Source of the DNA: Phytophthora hibernalis
Taxonomy: Eukaryota; Oomycota; Peronosporomycetes; Peronosporales; Peronosporaceae
DNA length: 64,000 bases
NCBI GenBank assembly: GCA_012656075.1
Contig: JAAKBF010000349.1
Coordinates: 1-64,000, forward strand
Direction of reading: 5' to 3'
Below the pieces are notes generated by a model. The model was not told the DNA's origin and made no database searches. It worked only from the letters and a program-made list of their open reading frames with translations. A program made the position numbers and the translations under genes. This document shows positions 13,188 to 22,372 of this stretch, piece after piece (position 1 is the stretch's first letter; the number at the start of each line of letters is the position of its first letter).

Positions 13188-13397
13188 GTGAACCCGGAAA
13201 TGCCGTTTTCAAAGCGCATTTCCGAAGAGTCCTTGCAGCACGAAGACATGACCTACTCAGCAGATTACCGTTGGCGAGCCATTTCACTGATTCATGTGTA
13301 CGGAATCGAGGTAGGCTTTATCAGCGACATATTTGGCCCAAAGCCACGAACAATTTCTGGCTGGTACAAAACGTTTGGCTATTCTCCTTCATACTAG
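13188..13397 (+). pseudogene. Tc1/mariner transposase first HTH, fragment
   Basis: From the methionine at about 13248 the frame gives the usual N-terminus of oomycete Tc1 transposases (MTYSADYRWRAISL, then a recognition helix with RTISGWYKTF). It ends at a stop after about 50 residues. It points away from the second HTH fragment at 12837-13163, so either an inversion split one element or two elements abut head to head. Confidence 0.6.
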
Positions 13398-13581
13398 CAC
13401 ACAAAAGACTTTTTACTGAATTTGGTAGCTCGTAATTAAGACTTCACTCATTTCCAAAACTGAGTTTTAATATCCCGTTTTGAAAAAATCTGCGAAGCAC
13501 AATACCCAATACCCGCTTTGGTACTTCGGGAAAGGTACAGCTGCGCCGCCACGAAATTTGTCTCGTTCGGTTCAAGTGGAC

Positions 13582-15198
13582 ATGTCTCCTCGCTCACCCG
13601 AGCATGGCTCGCGTTCCAGGCGCCCGGACGAGGACAAGAAGCGCAAGAAGCACAAGAAGCGGCGCCACCACGCGTCGGAGTCGGACTCGAGCGAATCGGA
13701 GGCGCGTGCCGAGCGGAAGGTGCGCAAGAAGTCGGCCAAGCTTCTGGCGGGGCTGGGCTACTCAGACGAGACCAACCCGTTCGGGGACTCGAGTCTGAGT
13801 CAGCCCTTCGTGTGGGGCAAAAGTACGAGGACCAGCAGCAGCCAACGGCCAAGGAGCTGAAGAAACAGCAGCTGCGACGTGTGGGCGACATCCGCAAGGC
13901 GCGCGAGCGACGAGAGCAGCGCGAGGCGGAGAAGGAGGAGATGGAGCGACTGCGCAGCGAGGAGATGCGTCTGAAGGATGCGGAGCAGTACGAGGACTGG
14001 CAGCAGAAGGAGGAGCAGTTCCACCTGCAGCAGGCCAAGGTGCGCAGCCAGCTGCGGATCCGCGCGAACAGGAGAAGCCCGTGGATCTGCTGGCCAAGAA
14101 CCTGCTGCTCGTGTCGGCCAAGGACGCGCAGGAGGAGGAGGACGACTTCTTCAAGAAGGAGATTGGACGCATCAGGGTGGAGCACAGACGACCGCACGCT
14201 ATCGTGGAGGTGCTGGCCATGGACGAGCTCAAGCAGCTGCAGCAGGACATACTCACGTACCAGGAGCTGGAGCAGAGCGGCAACGCAGGACTCAACGCCG
14301 AGTTCTGGCAGCTCATGACGCGCGTTTGTGACGACAGGATCCGACGTCTGGAGCGGGCGCAGAGCGAGGGCCGAGCGGGCAGAGCTGCCATCCACGACTC
14401 GGTGAACGAGACGATTCAGGAGATGTTGGACGGCAAAGACGCACAGGGGTTGAGCACGCTAAAGGGCGAAGTGCACGACACCATTGCGAGTGTGTCGACG
14501 GGCGCGACGGGTGTGGACGTAGACTTCTGGGAAGAAGTGGCGCAGCAGATTGAGGTGCACCAGGCGCGCGCGAGGCTGATAGAGCTGCACGAAGAGATGC
14601 TGACCAAGCTAGCAGACCTCATGGAGGAGCACGAGGTACGCACTGCTGAGGAGGTAGCAGCCCGCGCGGCGGAAGATGAGGTGGAGGGCGTTGTGGACGA
14701 GCACGGTCGCGATGCTGGACGCGAGGCCCGCGAGATGGAGAAATCGTTCGTGCGCAAGGGCTCGGAGAAGAGGAACAGCAGCTGGATGCGTCGGAGGAGG
14801 TGGATTTGGCAGGCTCGAAGAGGTCGAGCGAGAAGTACCAGCCGCGCAAGCCGCGTTATTTCAACCGCGTCAAGACGGGCTACGACTGGAACAAGTACAA
14901 CCAGACGCACTACGACCACGACAACCCGCCGCCCAAGGTGGTGCAGGGGTACAAGTTCAACCTCTTCTACCCGGACCTCATTGACAAGCAGACCGCCCCG
15001 CGGTTTTTCTTGGAGAAAGCCAACTCGGACGAGTTCTGCATCATCCGCTTTTCTGCTGGCCCTCCCTACCAAGACATCGCCTTTAAGGTTGTCAACCGCG
15101 AGTGGGAGTACTCCCACAAGCGCGGGTTCAAGAGCGTCTTTGAGCGTGGCATCTTGCACCTCTACTTCAATTTCAAGCGCCACCGCTACCGCAGGTAA
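13582..15198 (+). CDS. CACTIN: CACTIN-like spliceosome-associated protein
   Basis: Cactin is a conserved nuclear protein that associates with the spliceosome and supports pre-mRNA splicing. The start at 13582 is followed by an Arg/Lys/Ser-rich nuclear region (basic RRPDEDKKRKKHKK), then NPFGDSSLSQPFVWG, a long charged coiled coil, an RIRANR/PVDLLAKNL segment entering the middle cactin domain, and the C-terminal cactin domain of about 125 residues that begins near 14860 (YFNRVKTGYDWNKYN) and ends FKRHRYRR at the stop. The last 120 residues are very strongly conserved. The frame is broken three times, at about 13819 (A run), 14071 (G run) and 14764 (G run); each is explained by one base missing from a homopolymer, giving about 539 residues. 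I treat the gene as intact with assembly errors. An RxLR-type gene follows 200 bp downstream on the same strand. Confidence 0.9.
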
Positions 15199-15406
15199 GA
15201 AATAAAAGAAAAGCTTAAGACAGCAGGTCGGGCAGTCCACGCAGTTACGTAAGCATCAGTCCATTTGAATTCACGATCATCATTGTACTGTTTCGACTCG
15301 AAACAGCACTGGAACTTTCGACCAGCATTGCGGCTGGTCAACACTGGTACCAGCAAAGCTTTCATCTTTTCCCCACTTTGCAACTCGCCACCATCGATTA
15401 ATTTCA

Positions 15407-16044
15407 ATGAGTGCATGTACGCGTCTCGGCCAGGTCCTGTTGGTGACCATAATCGCTATCCTGGCAAGCTGCGATGCTGTCACCAACGCTAATAAGCACG
15501 ACGTCGCACCAGCCGTGAATGCTCATCACTTGCTGTCCTCCGAGCACGGCGATCGCAACCTCAAGACTTAACTGCACTCTCCTCGGCGAAGGAAGAACGA
15601 CGCAGGTCGAGAGGGACGGGTGCAATTGGAGCAGGACGTACAGGGGGTACCGTGGGGTCGTCGACCACTCCCAACAATGGCGAGATGGTCACCGTCACGG
15701 TCTACAACAACAACGGTCTCTGGCAGAGAATTCAAAGGTGGTGGAAGAGGTTGTTCACCCGCGAAGAGCGACTTAGTTCGGGAGGTGGACGCACAGCAGC
15801 AGAGAACTCTGTGGCGACACCCGACGGTAACGAGGGCGGGACGATAACCATGACGATTTACAATGATAACGGCCTCACCCAACGCCTCAAAGGTGGTGCT
15901 CGACCACGAAGCTGCAAGCTCGACTCGTCGACTTCGGGATCGTGGTCAAGTCTTGACAAGGGTATGAACAAAACACAGAGGACTTCTACTTCAGCTTTGC
16001 TTGGCATAACGTCAACCCACCTCGAGAAATTTTGCTCGGGGTAG
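15407..16044 (+). CDS. Candidate RxLR-EER secreted effector (frameshifted)
   Basis: The start at 15407 gives a hydrophobic signal peptide of about 25-28 residues (core VLLVTIIAILASC). A short polar stretch leads to an RNLK motif in the RxLR position about 55 residues in, and an EERRR motif follows in a shifted frame roughly 15 residues later, as in the RxLR-dEER class that oomycetes deliver into plant cells. The C-terminal region (15652-16044) holds two related segments with a TVTVYNNNGL/TMTIYNDNGL core and a Trp-rich helix (LWQRIQRWWKRLF) after the first. A TAA at about 15564 ends the first frame; a one-base indel by the motif would account for this, as in neighbouring host genes, so it may be sequencing error rather than decay. 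A pyrimidine-rich TCATCTTTTCCCCACTTT stretch about 40 bp before the start resembles the oomycete initiator. Target unknown. Confidence 0.65.
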
Positions 16045-16105
16045 AATGAAACGTGTATATGCTTGTCAATAGATACATGTATGTGAATGGTTTATGGAGC
16101 TCTCT

Positions 16106-17359
16106 CTACTCATCATCGTCCTCGTACACCGCAATGCTAAACAAGCCATTCTCCTCATCAGTCTCACCTTCCAACTCCTCCGGGTTCCAGCGGTGATATG
16201 CCTTCCAGAATATTTCGGGTTGCATGGTGACCAAGGCCTTGCTGAATCGCCTGCGCCAAATGTGTACACCTAACACTGCATGCAGAACGGTTCTGACCGT
16301 AGAAAGATGCTGGTCGACCACCTTAGCACGCCTTGCTCCGCATTCCTTGTCTAACTGGTGAGCAAGTACCTTGCGGAGCCGGAACCGCCAAACGTAGACA
16401 GCAAAACACTCACGTAGCTGAGGTCGGCTAGCTGTCACTTGCTTCAGCAGCCACGTCACTCGCATGTCTTTCAAAAGCGGAACCTGACGTTGGCGGAAGT
16501 CAAACCAGGAGGTCGTCAACGACATGTTGAAGATATCCACAGGCAAAAGACCCCGCTTTCGTTCCCGACGAAGGCGTTGCTCCACTCTCCAGTTCATGTT
16601 GAATCCGCAGACACAGTTCACTGCATCGCATCCCTCAACCTTCAGCAGCAACGCGCGGCATCTGCGGCAGCGCACAAGGTCATTGTTCTCGTCAAACTCT
16701 TCAGCGCAAGAATCGTGGTGGCCGTGTCGTTTGCAGTTGAAGCAGAAGTCGGCACCGCAGCAGTTCGTCTTCGTCTTCGGTCGGAAGTACATGAGCGACA
16801 GCAGCAATCTTGCACGTCGCTCCGGGTCTATAATTCGCGAAAGCGTCAGCTCGTTCACGAGAGTTGTTGCCTTCTCTTCTCCGAACGTGTCAAAGGCGAA
16901 GTCCAGCAACGAACGAGGCTCTAGCTTGTGGCGACAAAACTCCACGCACAGCGTCTTGTACTTGTCCACTTTCGACGGCAGCAATTTGATCGGGTTCTCT
17001 GCTTTGTGAGCCACTTGCAAGATCGGGAGATGTGTGTAGTCTGTCTTGTGGCAACAGGGCGGCGTCACGACGCAAGCCTGGACGCACAGCTTCTCATATT
17101 TGGCTACCAGTTTGGACTTGTCGATACTAGGGACGCGGCGTTTCCACTGCGTTAAATGCATTGGAGCCAAGCATATCGGACAGCGCACGCGAGGCAGCAC
17201 TCCAGGGTAGAACTGCTGCAAGGTCACCTCGACGTGGCGCCCCATGCATTGGCAACAGACCTGTGCGCCGCAGTTCTGGCCGCACTTGTCCGTCGGCAAT
17301 GAATTCTCTGGGTCGTCTTCGATACTTTCCAGACAGATTTGGCAAGTCGACGCCGCCAT
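16106..17359 (-). CDS. RBR-type (RING-IBR-RING) E3 ubiquitin ligase-like
   Basis: A single intact exon of 417 residues, one of the few long frames here without a break. The N-terminus (about residues 7-70) is a RING-like zinc site (CQICLESI, CGQNCGAQVCCQC, CPIC). A mid-protein helical region of about 130 residues without cysteines follows. Then come an IBR-like FCFNCKRHGHHDSC site and a Rcat-like LVRCRRCRALLLKVEGCDAV segment followed by NCVCG. The cysteine in VNC sits where RBR ligases hold ubiquitin as a thioester. The final zinc pair is weak (NMNW where FCW is usual), and the RING1-IBR spacing is longer than in ariadne or parkin. The C-terminus is helical and ends in an acidic tail. It is convergent with the effector gene. 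Substrate unknown; RBR class fairly sure, activity inferred. Confidence 0.75.
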   Translation of the reverse strand: MAASTCQICLESIEDDPENSLPTDKCGQNCGAQVCCQCMGRHVEVTLQQFYPGVLPRVRCPICLAPMHLTQWKRRVPSIDKSKLVAKYEKLCVQACVVTPPCCHKTDYTHLPILQVAHKAENPIKLLPSKVDKYKTLCVEFCRHKLEPRSLLDFAFDTFGEEKATTLVNELTLSRIIDPERRARLLLSLMYFRPKTKTNCCGADFCFNCKRHGHHDSCAEEFDENNDLVRCRRCRALLLKVEGCDAVNCVCGFNMNWRVEQRLRRERKRGLLPVDIFNMSLTTSWFDFRQRQVPLLKDMRVTWLLKQVTASRPQLRECFAVYVWRFRLRKVLAHQLDKECGARRAKVVDQHLSTVRTVLHAVLGVHIWRRRFSKALVTMQPEIFWKAYHRWNPEELEGETDEENGLFSIAVYEDDDE

Positions 17360-17494
17360 TGGTATCCTTGAGGATAAGGTCTTTCCAGCAAGATGAAAAA
17401 CTGGAAATGATACTGTACTGAGATTGATTCAACTTCGAGACCGAATTACGTATTACCTTCACTCACACATGGATGATCATCACTCACCACAACT

Positions 17495-18720
17495 TCAGCT
17501 TGTACTCATGCCATGGTTCAGCATCACCGAGGAAAAAACTCCTGCTGTACAGCATGGTGTACTACATCGCCATTTTCCGCTTTGGTAGGAACGTCTTCTC
17601 GTACGTGAGCGCGACAGCGTCCAACCTGGTTCAAAGTTGCTGGTTGAGCGTGAGCCCTGTGAACAGTAGCTTCGCAACCGCCATAGGTTTGCTTGCGTCG
17701 GCTGGCTCGCTGTACCTGACAAGCAGTTCAGACTCAACTGGAACTGGGGATACATGATCGCCAGGCCACTTTAATAGAGGGAAATCCCTCACTCTACCAC
17801 CATTAAGCTAATCGTGATTTTGAGTGCAGAATACAGTACAATACTGTAGTAGCTAATTTATCAACCGATAACTCCACTGTCAAGGTAATTGAGAGTACTG
17901 TTGCTAAAAGCCCGCTGACTTATTTTAATATTACTGACTTCCAGTTCTTACATGTAGCAGCCGTACCTTCCAACCTCTTTCTTGTCCCGGTAAAAAGCTG
18001 GAGCAAATACAAACGGTCATCGGTCGTCGATGAACTCTAGTGCGTACGAAACATTACCCCCAGAAGTAGATGATACTTTTTTTTGCACGACACCTAGTCT
18101 GATTTTCTGTGATGTAAATTTGACACCATTTAGTAAATGTACCGGTATGTGGCGTTCAAGTTCTTCAGTTACTTGCAGCATGAATAGTCGGTATGGCTCC
18201 TAAAGTGGCTGACGCGTACTCCTGGTGTGAACATTCAACCTGTAAAACATAAGCAATCTCTGTTTTAGTGGAGTAGACAACGCTTCTTCTACGCCAGCTC
18301 GTTTGTTAGACACATTCGGTGCTGAACCAGCAACGAATCCACTTTACAAATCGAAAATCACCTCTCTTTCCCACAAACTCAGTCATTTTCATACCGAAAG
18401 TTGGATGTCAAATGTCATTCTTAAAAGGTAACGTGTGGGAATTTGGTGCGATTTCCCTCTATTAAAGTGGCCTGATGATCGCAGATTATTAATATTGTGC
18501 TTGACATCGACGCATTCCCTACGTTTTTTACCATTTGGCCAGTCAATGGTTTTTGTTTGGTGCGGAAACTTCTCAAGTGCTTCTCCTGCTGTTGCCATAG
18601 CAAATGGTTTTGACGCAGGAGCTCAAGCGCAACGGGGGAAAGAACAAATAAATGGATTGGAATCCTCACGATTATCGCCGTGGGTTTCACCCGTCTGGTC
18701 CGTTATAACTTATGGCCATA
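17495..18720 (-). pseudogene. Unrecognised gene split by a hAT MITE
   Basis: On the minus strand, a coding-like part at about 18483-18720 (including MATAGEALEKFPHQTKTIDW) continues after the insert at 17495-17761 with VESELLVRYSEPADASKP and further coding-like text to about 17495. Two in-frame stops interrupt the downstream part. The transposon at 17762-18474 lies between, flanked by an 8-bp duplication of the host sequence. I do not recognise the family. The two parts could be one ancestral gene, but this is inference from the insertion geometry and shared strand. Confidence 0.35.
17762..18474. mobile_element. Non-autonomous hAT element (713 bp)
   Basis: The left end reads CAGGCCACTTTAATAGAGGG and the right end is its inverted complement; the match extends about 25 bp to GAAATC. 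The host octamer ATGATCGC flanks both sides (17754-17761 and 18475-18482). A CAGG-type inverted terminus with an 8-bp target duplication is the hAT signature. There is no transposase, so it depends on a helper. Exact TSD and TIR suggest fairly recent insertion. Confidence 0.88.
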
Positions 18721-19340
18721 CCTGATACCACGTCCTCTCTGGCACAGGATGCTAAATCTACAGGTAGATCAAACAAAACATTGAATTGACTTGAGAAAAC
18801 GTATTACCGTCGCGGTAATAAGGCTGCGTACTGCAATTCCGCTAAAATGAAACAGCGGATTGCTCCAGTGGAACGGTTACTCCGCAGGTTTGTGGCCCAG
18901 TGCGCGATTGTGCTGCTGCTGTTTTACACTGTCGAATATTATTAACGCAACGTGCATCGACTAGGGCTTCGCGAAGACTGAGATAGTATAGTGCTAAATA
19001 CAACTCTATAACCAGGGGTTCGTGTAGGCTGGGATAGCATTTTTTTACAAAGGAGCGCGAAATTATGAAGTATGCCTCGCTTCACCCACTATATGTAGCA
19101 TAACGAAACAAGTATGAGAAAATACATTATTGATTTAGCAACATTAAAACGCGTTAGCAAAGAATTGATCAAGAGGCCGCACAGATTTTGTACCACACAG
19201 ATTTTGTACCACACAAGAAGACCATCCAAACAGCGGCGCGACTTGTAGCACTCTATCTGTGTTGAATTTTAGGGGTAGTGCGCCTTCAGCCATTTCAATA
19301 TCTCGAGATGGCCGAAGTCCGCCGCCACCGTGGACGCTGC
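18721..19340. other. Intergenic, nothing recognised
   Basis: No coding signal. A short tandem duplication of CACACAGATTTTGTAC sits at about 19187-19220. Otherwise nothing seen. Confidence 0.4.
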
Positions 19341-19341
19341 T

Positions 19342-19620
19342 CGTGTGACCGGACGATTACTCTGTTTGGGGGCCGTGGTCGGCACCGATATTGTATCGGT
19401 ATACTACCGGTGCCAGTGCGACCGGACAAATAAGCCGTTTGGGGCCCGTGGTTGGCACCGATATGTAATCCGTACTAAGTATACCGGTGCCAGTGTGACC
19501 GGACGAAAATTCTGTTTGGGGGCCGTGGGTCGGCACCGATATTGTGTCGGTATACCGGTGCCAGTGTGACCGGACAAATAAGCCGTTTGGGGGTCGTGGT
19601 TGACACCGATACCATATGGT
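19342..19620 (+). repeat. Dimeric tandem satellite with internal hairpins
   Basis: Four units of about 70-77 bp, each starting GTGTGACCGGAC or GTGCGACCGGAC. They alternate in type: units 1 and 3 continue with TTCTGTTTGGG or TCTGTTTGGG, units 2 and 4 with AAATAAGCCGTTTGGG, so the true period is a dimer of about 145 bp. Units 1-3 contain an inverted pair, GGCACCGAT near the middle and CGGTGCC at the end; the last unit is cut off after its first arm. Confidence 0.8.
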
Positions 19621-20210
19621 GTCATTCGCTATACCGAGGGGCCTGTACAATTAGTCCTAGTTGGGCTGTGCTATTAAGCACTTCGTTGCTTACTATCTCA
19701 GTAAAACAAACGTGTATTGAGTTGTAGAGGGAGTCCTGTCGACACAGCTAATAGGTATATGTATTATACATGTAATACTGTAAATCTGTGTCGCCGGACA
19801 AATACGAAATAGCCGGCATTCATCGTCCATTCCGCAGTACATCGTCGCGGCGTTCAGGTTAGTCGCATGCAGTCGAGTGAAGCGAAAACGATCAGCAACA
19901 TGATCAAGGGGCGAGTTTTAACTGTCCGGCTCGTACTCGTCACCTGAATCCCCCATGCCGACGATTCAAGGGCGCACTCCTATTGGCTAATATTAGCTTG
20001 CAAGAGCTGACTGCCTCATGTTCTCTGGATTTTACATCCAGAGATTGCAACGCGGGAAGTGTACGTTTTTATTCGGTAAATGTCATGTTTAAGACCGTAA
20101 CATACAGTGCCGGCAAAATGCGGACGACATTTTGTTTGTCCATCTGACTGAAAATGTCATTTTTTGTGCCCCGTGTCTCTGACAGCGGAACTACCTTTAT
20201 AATAATAGTA

Positions 20211-20360
20211 GATTAGCCACTACAGTACCGTAAATCACGGCGAACATGTAACCTCGTAAAAGTAAACATCAACAATTTTGTATTGACCCCATACTTTTTA
20301 CGCGAATATTTCTGTTTACCGTGCGTTGCATCATCGCCGTGATTTAGGTAGCATCTAATC
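20211..20360. mobile_element. Candidate short MITE (~150 bp)
   Basis: Imperfect inverted ends: GATTAG then TAAATCACGGCGA on the left (about 20211-20243), mirrored at about 20333-20360 on the right. The interior is AT-rich and non-coding. I could not fix a target duplication, so the superfamily is open. Confidence 0.45.
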
Positions 20361-22079
20361 GTAGCACTGTAGATATAGTGGTAGTGTATTGAAGTCAGTG
20401 AAGAAGCGGTAGGAATTTTGGAAAACTTACCTTTTGGTAGTTTTTTACACTCTGTTGACTATTTATTGTCAATATTGTGGTAATATAATATTGTTTTATT
20501 TTTATTGGAAAACACAATAAACTATTGTATTGTTCCGTTTAATTCCGACCGGGCTCTCGAACTCTTTGATTGGGGTCTGTCGGGCGCCAGGCGGTATTAG
20601 GCAAACTGCGTTAGTAGAACGAATGGGACAGACCACGTACACTCAAACAGGCATTGGCTCGGAAATGCCGATGGGAGAAGTTGTTTAGCTTCATAACCTT
20701 CGCGAACTAAAATAACGCCTTGATCATAAACCTAAACAAAGTATCGTTCGTATATATATGAGACGGCATGATACTAATCAACCAAAGTACGAATCGCACA
20801 CCACTACTTATCTTCACACTTTCATGCAAGACTACGTACAAAATCTAAAATCGCATCAGTCACGGAAACTTTTTCGTGCAATTTGAACGAAAGCTTTCCT
20901 GCAGCTACCTTGGCCAACAAAAATAGGAATTACTACGCCCCGTGGTCTGTGGATACACGGTGAGAAAGTTACACGCATTTGGAGGGGTTTCGTTTGAGTA
21001 AATACGCAAGCATGATTGGTATAGTTAGAAGTAGCAACCGTTTAATGAGAAGCGAAGAGATGCTAGATCGATGAATTTAGGATTCCTTCAGCACTCCATC
21101 AACCAAGGGCATGTACTGCAGGTGGGAATTCCAGCGGATTTGGCCCTTTTGGCGGATTTTTCGGTTTGGCGGATTGGCCGATCCGCCGTTGCGTTTCCAG
21201 TACACGTTTCGACGGATTTGAAGTCTTGATCCGCTACAATCTATCCACCCGAATTCCGGTGGATAGCGGGATGGTTTGGCGGGTTGGCGATGTGCGACCC
21301 TAAAAACAAATATTTATTTTTGCGCGATTGTTTGTCAATAGCCCCTCCTCGGGTCGTCTTCAGAACCACCTCACCTTCTCTTTTGACGAGAACCATCAAT
21401 CAAAGACGATAGAGTTCCAGGAGCACCCCTGTACATGTACTCGACGCTAACTACGTCGCCCACATGACCGTAGCGCTTAATTCGCAAACCAAGAACTGGG
21501 TTGACGATGGCAGCATCAATAACGACGCCAAAACCGCTGACGATGACAGCGTACATAACAGGCCAAACAGCGTCGAGGGCCCAGCAACCAGCTCGTAGCT
21601 CGTAGCCCGCCCTCCACATTCATCAGCAGGGCTCTCGAAAAATCAAATGGTCATACAATAATTGCAATCAATTTAACGTAATAATTGATTGCGGGTTTGA
21701 AACCAATAATTGCGCGAACTAATATATTACCTTTTTAAAAGAAAATGATTAAAATAATTTACGGCCTTGAAGACCGTCTTTAGCATAGCGAAGGCAACCC
21801 TCGGAACGTAGCGTCGTGCGCTCAACCCTGTCACACTCGAAAATGCTGATGATTTTTAACAGCAGCTACTGGAACGCGCAACTTGTGAGTGAGTGCACTT
21901 AGGCAGGCAGGTTAATTATTGCGTGAAGGACTAGGATAATTGCAATAATTGACGTTTGTTTTTTAGCTTGGATAATTGCAATAAATCACGTTTGTTTTTT
22001 AGCTTCTAATAATTTACGATTGCTTTTGAGTTTCATTTGTGAACAATGCCGTAATCGGGACCCCTGGCAGTAAGATAGA
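20361..22079. other. AT-rich intergenic with small repeats
   Basis: Mostly non-coding. At 21130-21290 there are repeated TTGGCGGAT/GGCGGATT words and GGTGGATA. At about 21935-22010 a ~40-bp unit built on GATAATTGCAATAA and ACGTTTGTTTTTTAGCTT occurs twice with a partial third. One frame at 21371-21619 on the minus strand is listed separately. Confidence 0.4.
21371..21619 (-). pseudogene. Short unrecognised coding-like fragment
   Basis: An 82-codon GC-rich frame within AT-rich DNA, with a hydrophobic stretch (VWPVMYAVIVSGFGVVIDAA) that could be a membrane span or a buried core. No domain is recognised and no neighbouring exon is visible; probably a decayed fragment. Confidence 0.2.
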
Positions 22080-22372
22080 TATGGATGAATATGATCACTT
22101 ATCCGACCTTACTTATATTTTGTATTGGGCATGGAGGCTCATTATCGACCAATGAACGACGTGTATTTAGTTTGAACCAATCAAAAGATTCCGAGTCATT
22201 GTTATCAGCCAATCAGAATGTGGAAGATGTGGTAGGTCCTCTAAGCCAGCCATTCCGACGTATCGGGTCGGAGGGACACGAAAAATATGTGTATCTCTAT
22301 ACATTGATGTAGTGACGAGCATATCATTTGCATATTTGCATATTTGCATTCTATCCGACGCATCCGACCAGG

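Noticed and set aside
13448..14395. Long minus-strand ORF (315 codons) across CACTIN
   Set aside because: Shadow of the GC-rich CACTIN gene; Ser/Arg/Leu-rich with no domain, while the plus strand has clear family motifs.
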